Source: Pseudomonas baetica
GTDB taxonomy: Bacteria; Pseudomonadota; Gammaproteobacteria; Pseudomonadales; Pseudomonadaceae
Reading direction: 5' to 3'
Assembly (NCBI RefSeq): GCF_019733355.1
Contig: NZ_JAIHLQ010000005.1
Span: forward strand, 62,001 to 126,000
DNA length: 64,000 nucleotides
Shown here: piece by piece, positions 28,500 through 36,692 of the stretch
How the letters are laid out: every line of letters starts with the position of its first letter
Position numbering within the stretch: position 1 is the first letter of the stretch
Translations under genes and position numbers: made by a program
Notes under the pieces: generated by a model
Told to the model about the DNA's origin: nothing
What the model saw: only the letters and a program-made list of their open reading frames with translations
The model's database searches: none

Positions 28500-29504
28500 A
28501 TGACTTGGAAGGGAACCCTACGCTCGATGCAGGCGTCAGCCAGAAGAGCTGAGCGCAACTCGAAGCGGCGCCAACGCGAATTGCAGGTGCGTCAGAAAGA
28601 GTTCGCAAAAATGGAGGCCATTGAGCAGGCCGCGTATGAAGTTGAGGTCTACGAAAACCACATAGAACTGCTGCTGTCCGTGCATAAAGACTGTGGCGAG
28701 GGGATCGACTGGAGTGAGTTCGCAAATCAACCGCCACCGATAAAACCCGCAGCACTCAATACTCATGAAAACAACGCCAGGGCGAGACAGTCCAGTTATA
28801 AACCTGGCTTCATCGCGCGCACTTTAAAACTTGAGGCCAGACAACGCAGAAAACTTGAATTAGCCATTCAAGCGGCGGTTGCCAAAGACACGCAGGAGTT
28901 AGCTCAAGCGTTAAGCGAGTGGGAAGCACGGCATCAAGATTGGAAAACCGATCACGATCTCGCGTTGGGAATACTCACCGGTCATGCCCAATCGAAAATT
29001 GATGCCGTCCTACGAGTGAATCCTTTTACGGATATTTCGCACTTGGGTACGTCAATCAATTTTTCGGTTGCAGACAGCGGGGTGCTCGAATGCACGCTTT
29101 CTGTACACGGAAACAAAGTGATCCCTCAAGAGATCAAGTCGCTGTTGCAGAGCGGGAAACTGTCGGTGAAGAAAATGCCGATCAGCAAATTCAATGAGCT
29201 GTTACAGGACTACGTATCCAGTTGCGTTTTGCGTGTGGGCCGGGAACTGCTGAGTATCCTTCCGGAGCGCCTCGTCATCGTTACGGCTGTTGACTCACTT
29301 CTCAACTCCGCAACCGGCCATCTCGAAGATCAACCGATCCTCAGCGTCGCACTCTCACGCGAGACGCTATTCAAACTCAACATGCAAAGCATCGATCCAT
29401 CGGACTCGATGAAGAATTTCGTGCATACGATGAACTTCAAGAAAACAACCGGGTTTATGCCGGTTGGCAGGGTTGATAGTCAACAATTCGCCAGTTTGGC
29501 CTGA
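28500..29504 (+). CDS. Conserved-looking protein of unknown function in the lrp-flanked island
   Basis: I do not recognise a named family. The 334-residue protein has a highly charged N-terminal helical, probably coiled-coil region (residues about 10-45, rich in Arg, Glu, Gln: MQASARRAERNSKRRQREL) and a second helical stretch near 100-150 (KLEARQRRKLELAIQAAVAK). The C-terminal half is globular (VIPQEIKSLLQSGKLSVKKM, YVSSCVLRVGRELLSILPER). No signal peptide or membrane helix is seen. The ATG at 28500 has a strong AAAGGAG site. Codon use is more AT-rich than the neighbours, which fits transfer. It lies between the two copies of the 169-bp repeat, facing away from the antirepressor. Confidence 0.75.
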   Translation: MTWKGTLRSMQASARRAERNSKRRQRELQVRQKEFAKMEAIEQAAYEVEVYENHIELLLSVHKDCGEGIDWSEFANQPPPIKPAALNTHENNARARQSSYKPGFIARTLKLEARQRRKLELAIQAAVAKDTQELAQALSEWEARHQDWKTDHDLALGILTGHAQSKIDAVLRVNPFTDISHLGTSINFSVADSGVLECTLSVHGNKVIPQEIKSLLQSGKLSVKKMPISKFNELLQDYVSSCVLRVGRELLSILPERLVIVTAVDSLLNSATGHLEDQPILSVALSRETLFKLNMQSIDPSDSMKNFVHTMNFKKTTGFMPVGRVDSQQFASLA

Positions 29505-29557
29505 CGTAAAAAGATCGCAGCCTCGGGCAGCTCCAGCAGAACTCGATTCTGTTGGAC

Positions 29558-29617
29558 AGCGCCATCGAAAAACGCGTGCCGCTCGGCTATATCGAAAACA
29601 ACGGCAAACAGACCTGA
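29558..29617 (+). pseudogene. Duplicate 3' fragment of the lrp gene
   Basis: Encodes in frame the last 19 residues of the Lrp protein, with one change (ENNGKQT end and stop kept). There is no start or helix-turn-helix. It is part of copy B of the direct repeat and is a remnant left by the event that inserted or duplicated the segment. Confidence 0.85.
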
Positions 29618-29726
29618 CGCCAGCAGAGATCCAATGTGGGAGCGGGCTTGCTCGCGAAGGCGGTGAATCAGTCGACATCAATGTTGAATGAAACACCGCC
29701 TTCGCGAGCCAGCCCGCTCCCACAGG
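29558..29726 (+). repeat. 169-bp direct repeat, copy B
   Basis: Second copy of 27307-27475, seven mismatches, no gaps, ending in the same REP doublet and lying 20 bases from the stop of the exonuclease gene. Upstream of it a short GATCGCAGCCTCGGGCAGC stretch looks like a fragment of another common Pseudomonas intergenic repeat. Confidence 0.9.
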
Positions 29727-29746
29727 GTTATCTGTTGACCTGAACA

Positions 29747-30373
29747 TCAGCGATAGCGCTGGAGATGCTCGCTCACTTTCGCCGCTGGCACTTTCTGCAA
29801 CTTGCACAGCAGGTCGTGAGAGAGCTCGCGCAAGCCGTGCTTGTCACGCAACTCACCCGCCAGATGCGCCATCAGGTTCGCCGCCATCTCCGCATCCGCC
29901 ATCGCCCGGTGAGCCTGACCCGTGTGCGGCAGGCGGGCGAATGTGGTGAGGGTGCCAAGTTTGTGATTCGGCGCGGCCGGCATCAGTCGGCGGGCGAGCA
30001 ATAGCGAGCAGGCGAAGTTCTGCAAGCGCGTGCGTTTGATCCGCCCCAGTTCGAAATCCCAGAACTTCTGGTCGAACGAGGCGTTGTGTGCGACCAGTGG
30101 CGTGCAGCCGACAAACTCGTTGACCTCTTCCATCACCCGCTCGGCCGAGGGCGCGGTGCGCAGCATGGCGTTGCTGATGCCGGTCAGTTGTTCGATGAAG
30201 GCCGGGACGCGTACGCCGGCGTTCATCAGGCTTTGGTAGCGCTCGACGATGCGGCCGTTCTCCAGCATGACCACGGCGATTTCCGTGGCGCGGCAGTTGC
30301 TGTTCGGCGAGAGGCCGGTGGTTTCAAAGTCGATGACTGCAATGCGTTCCAAACCTTGTTGTACTCCGTCCAA
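29747..30373 (-). CDS. DEDDh-family 3'-5' exonuclease (DnaQ-like)
   Basis: A 208-residue exonuclease with the fold of the proofreading subunit of DNA polymerase III. The acidic metal ligands are in VIDFETTGLSP (Exo I, near residue 14), LVAHNASFDQKF (Exo II, near residue 93), and QAHRAMADAEMAANL (Exo III, His and Asp, near residue 153). It has no polymerase-binding tail. The start appears to be a TTG at 30373, after GAAGAATTGA, about 20 bases beyond the stop of the NYN nuclease gene, so the two are probably cotranscribed. The substrate (RNA or DNA) is not known. Confidence 0.86.
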   Translation of the reverse strand: MDGVQQGLERIAVIDFETTGLSPNSNCRATEIAVVMLENGRIVERYQSLMNAGVRVPAFIEQLTGISNAMLRTAPSAERVMEEVNEFVGCTPLVAHNASFDQKFWDFELGRIKRTRLQNFACSLLLARRLMPAAPNHKLGTLTTFARLPHTGQAHRAMADAEMAANLMAHLAGELRDKHGLRELSHDLLCKLQKVPAAKVSEHLQRYR

Positions 30374-30393
30374 ATCAATTCTTCAGTAGCCGC

Positions 30394-30873
30394 TCAATTC
30401 TTCAGAAGCAGCGCGCCCTCGATCGGCACGTAACGGCTGGCGGCGCGGATCAGCGAGTTGGCGGTCAGGCCCGGGACACCGTAGGCCACCGCTTGCACGC
30501 CGTGCTTGTTGATGATGCGTTCGAGCAGCATGTCGAAGTCGCCATCACCGGAGGCCAGAACGATTTCGTCGACGTGGTCGGCGGCGTCCATGATGTCGAG
30601 GGTGATGCCCACGTCCCAGTCGCCCTTGGCCGAGCCGTCGCTACGCTGGATGTAAGGTTTGAGCTTCACGATGAAGCCGAGGTTGCGCAGGATCTGCTGG
30701 AACTGCTGCTGTTTGCTGTCGCCACGGTCGATGGCGTAGGCGTAAGCTTCGACGATCTGCCCATCCTTGCTGATGTCCGCCCACAGCGCCGCATAGTTGA
30801 AGTGGCAACCATAGGCCTGACGCACGGTGTAGTAGAGGTTCTGCACATCGGCGAACACTGCGATTTTTTTCAC
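30394..30873 (-). CDS. NYN-domain (PIN-like) ribonuclease, LabA type
   Basis: A 159-residue NYN domain protein. The acidic active-site residues are in IAVFADVQNLYYTVRQAYG (Asp and Asn, near residue 9), KGDWDVGITLDIMDAA (near residue 88) and VLASGDGDFDMLLERI (near residue 107). NYN proteins are metal-dependent ribonucleases related to PIN domains. It is followed on the same strand by a DnaQ-like exonuclease, which suggests joint action on RNA, but this is inference. Confidence 0.88.
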   Translation of the reverse strand: MKKIAVFADVQNLYYTVRQAYGCHFNYAALWADISKDGQIVEAYAYAIDRGDSKQQQFQQILRNLGFIVKLKPYIQRSDGSAKGDWDVGITLDIMDAADHVDEIVLASGDGDFDMLLERIINKHGVQAVAYGVPGLTANSLIRAASRYVPIEGALLLKN

Positions 30874-30977
30874 CGGAGTTCCTGTGAGCGCGCAAGCGCA
30901 CGAAGCGGGATCAGGCGCCAGGCCCGAAAAAGGCGCTCAGTATGCCAGCCAATAGGAACGTTCCGCGAATAATCGGC

Positions 30978-30999
30978 CCGGAGCCCTTACAGGCTCCGG
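30978..30999 (-). terminator. Hairpin after the DUF2076 gene
   Basis: CCGGAGCC-CTTACA-GGCTCCGG, an 8-bp GC-rich stem 12 bases past the stop at 31012. No T run follows on either strand, so it is a weak or Rho-assisted end. Confidence 0.4.
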
Positions 31000-31011
31000 A
31001 CGAATGGTGAA

Positions 31012-31770
31012 TCAGACGAAGGAATCGTCGTCATCGAAGAACGATGAGTTGTCATCGCTGTAGTCGGTGTCGGTCAATCCGCCCTGGTCATTGCCGTAGG
31101 AATCGTTTCCGGCCATGCGCTGATCGTCACCCCAGCCGTTGTTGCTCTGGTCGGCGACTTGAGCCGGCTCTTCCTTGATCACCTCAACAATCTCTTGCGG
31201 CTGCTGATTGTGGTGGAACAGGCTGCTGATTCCCTGCGCCAGCATCACGCCACCGGCTACACCGGCCGCGGTTTTCAAGGCGCCGCCGAGAAAGCTGCTG
31301 CCGGCCGCCGGTGCGGCTTGTTGCGCATAATTGGGCGGTGGCGCAGCAAAACCCTGTTGCGCAGGTGGAGCGCCAACGTTCTGCTGTGGTGCAGGCTCGC
31401 GCCAGCCACCCGTGGACGCCGGAGCAGCACTCGGGGTCGGTTCCGGACGCGGGCTGCCACCAAAGATGCTCGACAGGAAACCGCCGCCACTGCTCGGCGC
31501 CGGCGCTGCACTCTGCGCTTTGGCCGCTTGCAGTTCGGCCTGCAACTGCTGGACTTGCCGGGTCAGTTGCTTGTTCTGCTCATCCAGGCTTTTGAGCGCC
31601 GCCTCTTGAACCAGAATCGCCTGGGTCATGAAATAACCTGCCGCCGGCTGGCGCGTCAGGTGTTCCTTGATCCGCGTCTCGGCCTGGGCGTCGCGCGGGG
31701 CTGCCTCCGTTTCGGCCTGTTGCAGCCGGGAAAACAGTCCATCGATCAGGGTTTGCTCTTCGCTGTTCAT
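31012..31770 (-). CDS. DUF2076 domain-containing protein
   Basis: A 252-residue protein matching the DUF2076 layout. There is an N-terminal helical domain (MNSEEQTLIDGLFSRLQQAE, TRQPAAGYFMTQAILVQEAA) with a coiled coil (residues about 60-85, LDEQNKQLTRQVQQLQAELQ). A long Pro/Ala/Gly-rich middle follows, then a small hydrophobic segment (FLGGALKTAAGVAGGVMLAQ, near residue 165) and a very acidic Asp/Ser tail (SSFFDDDDSFV). The function is unknown; similar proteins are described as periplasmic ligand-binding sensor-like, without proof. Confidence 0.82.
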   Translation of the reverse strand: MNSEEQTLIDGLFSRLQQAETEAAPRDAQAETRIKEHLTRQPAAGYFMTQAILVQEAALKSLDEQNKQLTRQVQQLQAELQAAKAQSAAPAPSSGGGFLSSIFGGSPRPEPTPSAAPASTGGWREPAPQQNVGAPPAQQGFAAPPPNYAQQAAPAAGSSFLGGALKTAAGVAGGVMLAQGISSLFHHNQQPQEIVEVIKEEPAQVADQSNNGWGDDQRMAGNDSYGNDQGGLTDTDYSDDNSSFFDDDDSFV

Positions 31771-31949
31771 GGCGACCTCTTAGATTGCCGGGGATAACAT
31801 GGCCCTCGCCCACTTTTGGACAAGGTGCTCGTGCGTAATGGAGGCCGCGACAAAACCTTTCAATGACCTTTACCGAATGTTTACGTTTGTGTGGGCTCAC
31901 GCATCATCGGTTAAAGTGAGCCACTGTTTTCGACCTGCGATACCGACTG

Positions 31950-32624
31950 ATGAATGCCTTCGAAGTGCTGCGCGACTCTCTGTTCTTTTTCAAACGCCAT
32001 TTGGCCAGCATCGTGCAGTTGTGCCTGCCGCTGGTGATCGTCGAAGCGCTGCTGCAACAAGTGGTGGATCACGCCAGCGACCCAGACAGTTTCTCGTCCG
32101 TCAGTGTGATCGTCGGCTTGCTGGTCTATCCGTTGTACACCGCCGCATTAATCCTGTTTCTCGACGCCCGCACCCGTGGCGAAGCCCCGCGCACCCTTGA
32201 TCTGCTGGCGATGTCTGCGCGGTTGTGGCCGCGTTTCGCCCTGCTCACCGCGCTCAACACGTTGCTGATTCTGCTGGGCCTTTCGCTGTATTTCCTGCCG
32301 GGCCTGATTTTGATGGTGATGCTGGCGTTCGGCGAATACCTGTTGGTGCTGCGCGGCCTTAATCCATTGCACGCCATGAAGGAAAGCCTGCGGCTGAGCC
32401 GCGGGCATTTCTGGCGGATTCTGCTGTGCATTCTGTGTGTGATGACGCCTTTGTGGTTGCTTAAGGGGGCGACGCTGGCGGTATACCCTGAGCCGCAGAA
32501 CCCGATAGTTTCGGTGCTGATCGACAGTGGCCACAGCTTCCTGCAACTGTTCACCAGCGTGGTGCTGTTCCGCCTGTTCATGCTGATCAGCCAACTCCCT
32601 GAAAAACGTGACGGCGCGGTCTGA
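31950..32624 (+). CDS. YciC-family (UPF0259-like) inner-membrane protein
   Basis: A 224-residue protein with about six hydrophobic helices, resembling YciC. It opens MNAFEVLRDSLFFFKRHLAS, has a loop DARTRGEAPRTLDLLAMSA after the second helix, and carries the family-like LNPLHAMKESLRLSRGHFWR motif near residue 138. Function is unknown. A putative -10 lies just before it, in the 179-base gap shared with the divergent DUF2076 gene. Confidence 0.78.
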   Translation: MNAFEVLRDSLFFFKRHLASIVQLCLPLVIVEALLQQVVDHASDPDSFSSVSVIVGLLVYPLYTAALILFLDARTRGEAPRTLDLLAMSARLWPRFALLTALNTLLILLGLSLYFLPGLILMVMLAFGEYLLVLRGLNPLHAMKESLRLSRGHFWRILLCILCVMTPLWLLKGATLAVYPEPQNPIVSVLIDSGHSFLQLFTSVVLFRLFMLISQLPEKRDGAV

Positions 32625-32699
32625 GCGCTCTGCGATTGGGCTTCGAGAGCGCCGTCAGGTATGCTCGGGGCCACTTTCTGTAACGCTATAAGCCGAGCC

Positions 32700-33779
32700 A
32701 TGACCCGTCTACTGCGCTACACCCTGTTGCTCGCTCTGCTCGCCGTCATCTTGATCGGCGGGCTGATTTTCGGCCTGACCTGGCGCCCCGACGCCCGCGA
32801 GACCCTGCCGGTCAGTTGCACAGGCACACCGCCCATGCTGGTGCCCGGGCAAGCGCTGAAAGTCATGACCTGGAACGTGCAGTATCTGGCCGGCAAGCGT
32901 TATGTGTTCTGGAATGACCTGGCCCAGGGTAACGACGAAGCGCCGACGCTGGAGGACATGGCCTTCAGCCTCGATGAAGTGGCGCGGGTAATCCGCGACG
33001 AACAACCCGATCTGGTGCTGTTGCAGGAACTCGATGACGGCGCCAAGGCCAGCGACTATCAGGATCAACTCAAGTTGTTGCAGGAGCGGGTCGCCGATCT
33101 GTACCCGTGCAGCGCCAGCGCTTTTGACTGGAAAGCCGATTTTGTCCCTGAGCCCCATATCTATGGCAGCGTTGGCCGGCAACTGGCGACGCTGAGCCGC
33201 TATCGCATCGAACATGCCGAACGCCTGCAATTACCGGTGGCCCCAAGCAACTTCATCAGCCGCCAGTTCCAGCCCAAAGACGCCCTCCTCGCGACCAAAC
33301 TGCCGCTCAGCGATGGCGGGCAACTGACCGTATTCAATACTCATCTGGAACGCGCCCACCGACCGGACGACACGTTGCATGCGCAAGTGACGGCCGTGGC
33401 CAAGGTGCTCGACAAGTATGAAAGTCAGGGCCTGCCGTGGCTGATCGGTGGCGACTTCAACCTGTTGCCGCTCGGCCAATATCGTCGTTTGCCCGCCGAG
33501 CAGCGCACGCCCTACTCCGCCGACAGCGAGTTGCATCTGCTGTGGGACAAATACCCGATGATCCCGACCAACAACGAAGCCAGCGGCATCGACCGCGCGC
33601 AATGGCTGACCCACTACCCCAACGACCCCGGCCTCAACGGCCCGGATCGCACGGTCGACTATCTGTTCTACAGCCCGAAGATCAAACGGGTGGAAGCGAT
33701 GGTGCGTCAGGACGACACGCTGCGCATTTCCGATCATTTGCCGGTGATTGCGCGGTTCTTGCTGCCGGCCGCGCCTTAA
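32700..33779 (+). CDS. Endonuclease/exonuclease/phosphatase-family protein, membrane-anchored or secreted
   Basis: A 359-residue EEP-fold hydrolase. The N-terminal helix (RLLRYTLLLALLAVILIGGL) is a membrane anchor or uncleaved signal. Active-site motifs in order are KVMTWNVQYLAG (near residue 58), VLLQELDDG (metal Glu), FNTHLERAHRPD (catalytic His, near residue 215), IGGDFNLLPLG (Asp, Asn) and ISDHLPVIARF (Asp-His pair, near residue 350). The family includes DNases, sphingomyelinases and phosphatases, so the substrate remains open. The start at 32700 is 75 bases past the stop of the YciC-like gene. Confidence 0.85.
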   Translation: MTRLLRYTLLLALLAVILIGGLIFGLTWRPDARETLPVSCTGTPPMLVPGQALKVMTWNVQYLAGKRYVFWNDLAQGNDEAPTLEDMAFSLDEVARVIRDEQPDLVLLQELDDGAKASDYQDQLKLLQERVADLYPCSASAFDWKADFVPEPHIYGSVGRQLATLSRYRIEHAERLQLPVAPSNFISRQFQPKDALLATKLPLSDGGQLTVFNTHLERAHRPDDTLHAQVTAVAKVLDKYESQGLPWLIGGDFNLLPLGQYRRLPAEQRTPYSADSELHLLWDKYPMIPTNNEASGIDRAQWLTHYPNDPGLNGPDRTVDYLFYSPKIKRVEAMVRQDDTLRISDHLPVIARFLLPAAP

Positions 33780-33798
33780 AAACGCAGCATGGCCACAA

Positions 33799-34254
33799 TC
33801 AGCTGCGGCGCTTGACCACACGCCGATGGCAATCCGCCGGGCCCAGCAACTCGCCAGCTTTGGAGCGCACCGTAATGGTCTCGACCGGCTCCGAGTGCTC
33901 GTTGTCCAGCAACACCGAATAACTCTCGCCCTTGCTGAACAGGAAGTCCTCGCCCCACTGGCGCATGCTGATCACGATGGGGAACACCGAACGTCCCATC
34001 TCGGTCAGCACGTACTCTTTGTAAGCGGTGCCATCGGATGCCGGCTGCACCTCAAACACGCCCAGTTCGACCAACCTCTTGAGCTTCGCCGAGAGGATAT
34101 TTTTAGCCAGGCCCAGACGTTTCTGGAATTCACTGAAGCGACGTACGTCATCGAAAGCGTCGCGGATGATCATCAACACCCAACGATCGCCAATAGCCTC
34201 AAGCGTGCGGGCCACCGGGCATTCGCTTTGTGCCAGTAGCAATTGTCTGGCCAT
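33799..34254 (-). CDS. HxlR-family transcriptional regulator
   Basis: A 151-residue HxlR winged-helix protein: SECPVARTLEAIGDRWVLMI with the conserved Cys near residue 12, IIRDAFDDVRRFSEFQKRL as the helix-turn-helix approach, GLAKNILSAKLKRLVELGVF as recognition helix and wing, and YVLTEMGRSVFPIV. In HxlR regulators the Cys often senses aldehydes, quinones or oxidants. It is divergent from an MFS exporter, and a perfect palindrome lies between them, 30 bases before its start. It most likely represses the exporter and itself. Confidence 0.9.
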   Translation of the reverse strand: MARQLLLAQSECPVARTLEAIGDRWVLMIIRDAFDDVRRFSEFQKRLGLAKNILSAKLKRLVELGVFEVQPASDGTAYKEYVLTEMGRSVFPIVISMRQWGEDFLFSKGESYSVLLDNEHSEPVETITVRSKAGELLGPADCHRRVVKRRS

Positions 34255-34283
34255 GAGCCTCCAATTTTTGCGAGATCGTGCGC

Positions 34284-34300
34284 GTTAGAACAGTTCTAAC
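34284..34300. promoter_or_regulatory. Perfect 17-bp palindrome, predicted HxlR operator
   Basis: GTTAGAAC-A-GTTCTAAC, an 8-1-8 perfect inverted repeat in the 151-base gap between the divergent HxlR and MFS genes. Such a site is a classic operator for a winged-helix dimer, and the neighbour is an HxlR protein. It is not repeated elsewhere in the window that I can see. Confidence 0.6.
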
Positions 34301-34405
34301 GGCAGAAGAAAATATTGCATGAAAAACCAGTTGCAGATTAAAACCCGTTTCGATAAAAATCAACGCATCGGTTTTGTTTTGAAACCTGTTATTCCCAAGG
34401 ATGGA

Positions 34406-35686
34406 ATGATGACGTTGAACCCCCTAAAGCTCTCGAAAAGCGACGTCAACGCCGAAAAGACAGCCGAAGCCGTTACTGCTCCAGCCCCTGATGGACGCAC
34501 AACTGCCCGTGGTTTAAGTCGTCAACAGACGTTTCTCTTCGCGATTACCTGCGCCATGGCCGTGGCCAATGTCTACTTCGCACAACCGCTGCTGGAGTCG
34601 ATGGGCGCCAGCCTGTCAGTGTCGCCCGACACTATTGGTGTAGTGGTCACGGCGACTCAGGCCGGTTATGCCGCCGGCCTGTTGTTCATCGTTCCGCTGG
34701 GCGACCTGCTCAATCGCAAACGACTGATTCTGACGCAGATGCTGCTGTCGGCCGTGTCGTTGTTTGCGGTTGGGCTGGCGCAGAGTTGGGGCATGTTACT
34801 CGGCGCAATGGTGCTGGTCGGCCTGATGGCAGTGGTCGTGCAGGTGGTGGTCGCCTACGTGGCGACACTCGCCAGCCCCGAGCAACGTGGTGAAGCGATT
34901 GGCACGGTGACCAGTGGCGTAGTGTTGGGCATTCTGCTGGCGCGCTTTGTGTCTGGCGCGGTGGCCGATCTGGCCGGATGGCGGGGCGTCTACTTCGTCT
35001 CGGCAGCCTTGATGATCGGCATGGCGCTGGTGCTGTACCGCACGCTGCCGACATCGACCACGCCACCGGCCAAAGACAGTTACGTGCAGTTGTTGCGCTC
35101 AGTGTTCCAGCTGTATCTCACCGAACGGACGCTACGCGTCAGGGGCACCTTTGCCCTGCTGATATTCGCTGCATTCAGCGTGCTGTGGACCGCCATGGTA
35201 TTGCCGCTAAGCGCACCGCCACTGTCGCTGTCGCACACCCAGACAGGCTTGTTCGGTCTGGCCGGGGTAGCGGGCGCGCTGGCCGCCGCAAGGGCCGGGC
35301 GACTGGCCGATCAGGGCCTGGGCAATCGCACGACAGGGATTGCGCTGGTGCTATTGACCCTGTCCTGGCTGCCCACCGCGCTTGTTGAAAGCTCATTGCT
35401 GGCGATGGTCGTAGGTGTGGTACTGCTCGACTTTGCCGTGCAAGCGGTGCATGTGACCAACCAAAGCCTGATCTTCGCCGCGCGGCCCGACGCGCAAAGC
35501 CGACTGGTGGGTGCCTACATGTGCTTCTACTCCGTGGGCAGCGGCATCGGCGCTATTACGGCCACCTACACTTACGCCCATTTTGGCTGGGGCGCGGTTT
35601 GCCTGCTGGGCGCGGCCTTCAGTGGGATAGCGCTGTTGTACTGGTTATCTCTGGAGCTGACCTCCCGTAATTGTCTGACTACCTGA
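34406..35686 (+). CDS. MFS transporter (drug-efflux type) controlled by the divergent HxlR regulator
   Basis: A 426-residue MFS protein. The N-terminal tail is about 38 hydrophilic residues (ALTHOUGH unusual, it is partly Ala/Pro-rich), then LSRQQTFLFAITCAMAVANV starts helix 1 with VYFAQPLLESMGASL after. The motif GDLLNRKRLILTQML follows helix 2, and QVVVAYVATLASPEQRGEAI and GTVTSGVVLGILLARFVSGA are typical of the 12-helix efflux group with YnfM/CynX-like features. A double ATG (34406, 34409) follows AAGGA; either may be used. An in-frame upstream start at 34319 overlaps the operator region and is less likely. The substrate is unknown. Confidence 0.82.
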   Translation: MMTLNPLKLSKSDVNAEKTAEAVTAPAPDGRTTARGLSRQQTFLFAITCAMAVANVYFAQPLLESMGASLSVSPDTIGVVVTATQAGYAAGLLFIVPLGDLLNRKRLILTQMLLSAVSLFAVGLAQSWGMLLGAMVLVGLMAVVVQVVVAYVATLASPEQRGEAIGTVTSGVVLGILLARFVSGAVADLAGWRGVYFVSAALMIGMALVLYRTLPTSTTPPAKDSYVQLLRSVFQLYLTERTLRVRGTFALLIFAAFSVLWTAMVLPLSAPPLSLSHTQTGLFGLAGVAGALAAARAGRLADQGLGNRTTGIALVLLTLSWLPTALVESSLLAMVVGVVLLDFAVQAVHVTNQSLIFAARPDAQSRLVGAYMCFYSVGSGIGAITATYTYAHFGWGAVCLLGAAFSGIALLYWLSLELTSRNCLTT

Positions 35687-35699
35687 AGGCGTACCTGTA

Positions 35700-36596
35700 A
35701 TGAAACCACTGCATGTCGTATTGGCTGTACTGATCACCGCAATCTGGGGGGTCAACTTCTCGGTCATCAAGCTGGGATTGGCGACCGTAGATCCTTTTAT
35801 TCTGGCGGGTATCCGCTTCAGCCTTTGTGCATTACCGGCGATCTTTTTCATCCGCAAACCGAATGTGCCATGGCGCTACATCATCGGTTACGGACTGGTG
35901 TTCGGCATCGGCTTGTGGGGCATCGTCAACCTGGGTATCAAGGCCGGGCTTTCGGCGGGCATCGCTTCGCTGGTGCTGCAATTGAGCGCGTTTTTCACGA
36001 TTCTGTTGGGCGGCTGGGTGTTCAAGGAAGCGCTGACCCGATTTCAGGTACTGGGCATGCTGATCGCACTTGGCGGATTGTTGTGCATCATCATGATCAG
36101 CGATGGCTCGGTCAGTCTGCCCGGCGTGCTGCTGGTGCTGGTGGGCGCGGTGTCATGGAGTGTCGCCAACATCATCAACAAGAAGGCCAGCACCCAGGAA
36201 GTCTTCGGGTTTCTGGTCTGGTCCAGCGCCTTTGCACCGATCCCGTTGTTCGCTCTCGATTACACGGTGAACGGCAGCGCCGGCTTCACCTCGTTCGTCA
36301 ATCAGGTCGATACGACCGCCGTGCTGTCGATCCTGTTTCAGGTCTACCCGAACACACTGTTCGCCTACTGGATCTGGAACTCGCTGCTCAAGACCTACCC
36401 GGTTTCGACCGTCGCGCCACTGTCGTTGCTGGTGCCGATTTTCGGCATGCTCGGTTCGGTGCTGATCTTCCACGAGAGCGTGCCAGCGAGCAAGGTGCTG
36501 ACGGTGATGCTGATCGTGGTCGGCCTGGCCGTTGGCCTCTATGGGCAGCGTATTTTCAATGCGATGCTTGCGCGCCCTGCGCGCACTTCAATATGA
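35700..36596 (+). CDS. EamA-family exporter (amino-acid metabolite type)
   Basis: A 298-residue, ten-helix EamA protein close in feel to the O-acetylserine/cysteine exporter group: HVVLAVLITAIWGVNFSVIK at the N-terminus, SAGIASLVLQLSAFFTILLG in repeat one, and YWIWNSLLKTYPVSTVAPLS with LLVPIFGMLGSVLIFHE in repeat two. It follows the MFS gene by 13 bases on the same strand, so it is probably in the same HxlR-controlled operon. The substrate is unproven. Confidence 0.85.
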   Translation: MKPLHVVLAVLITAIWGVNFSVIKLGLATVDPFILAGIRFSLCALPAIFFIRKPNVPWRYIIGYGLVFGIGLWGIVNLGIKAGLSAGIASLVLQLSAFFTILLGGWVFKEALTRFQVLGMLIALGGLLCIIMISDGSVSLPGVLLVLVGAVSWSVANIINKKASTQEVFGFLVWSSAFAPIPLFALDYTVNGSAGFTSFVNQVDTTAVLSILFQVYPNTLFAYWIWNSLLKTYPVSTVAPLSLLVPIFGMLGSVLIFHESVPASKVLTVMLIVVGLAVGLYGQRIFNAMLARPARTSI

Positions 36597-36692
36597 ATCG
36601 CCAGGGAGTGAGTATGGGGCCGGGGAGACGTGAATTCGTCAAGGGCCGCTTTTAGCCCCTGATTCGGCGCCTTGCATTGGCACAGCCGCGGA

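Noticed and set aside
28213..28503. 96-codon plus-strand frame overlapping the next gene by ATGA
   Set aside because: It starts with GTG inside the minus-strand promoter, crosses hairpin repeats, and has no recognisable features or ribosome site; kept as non-coding.
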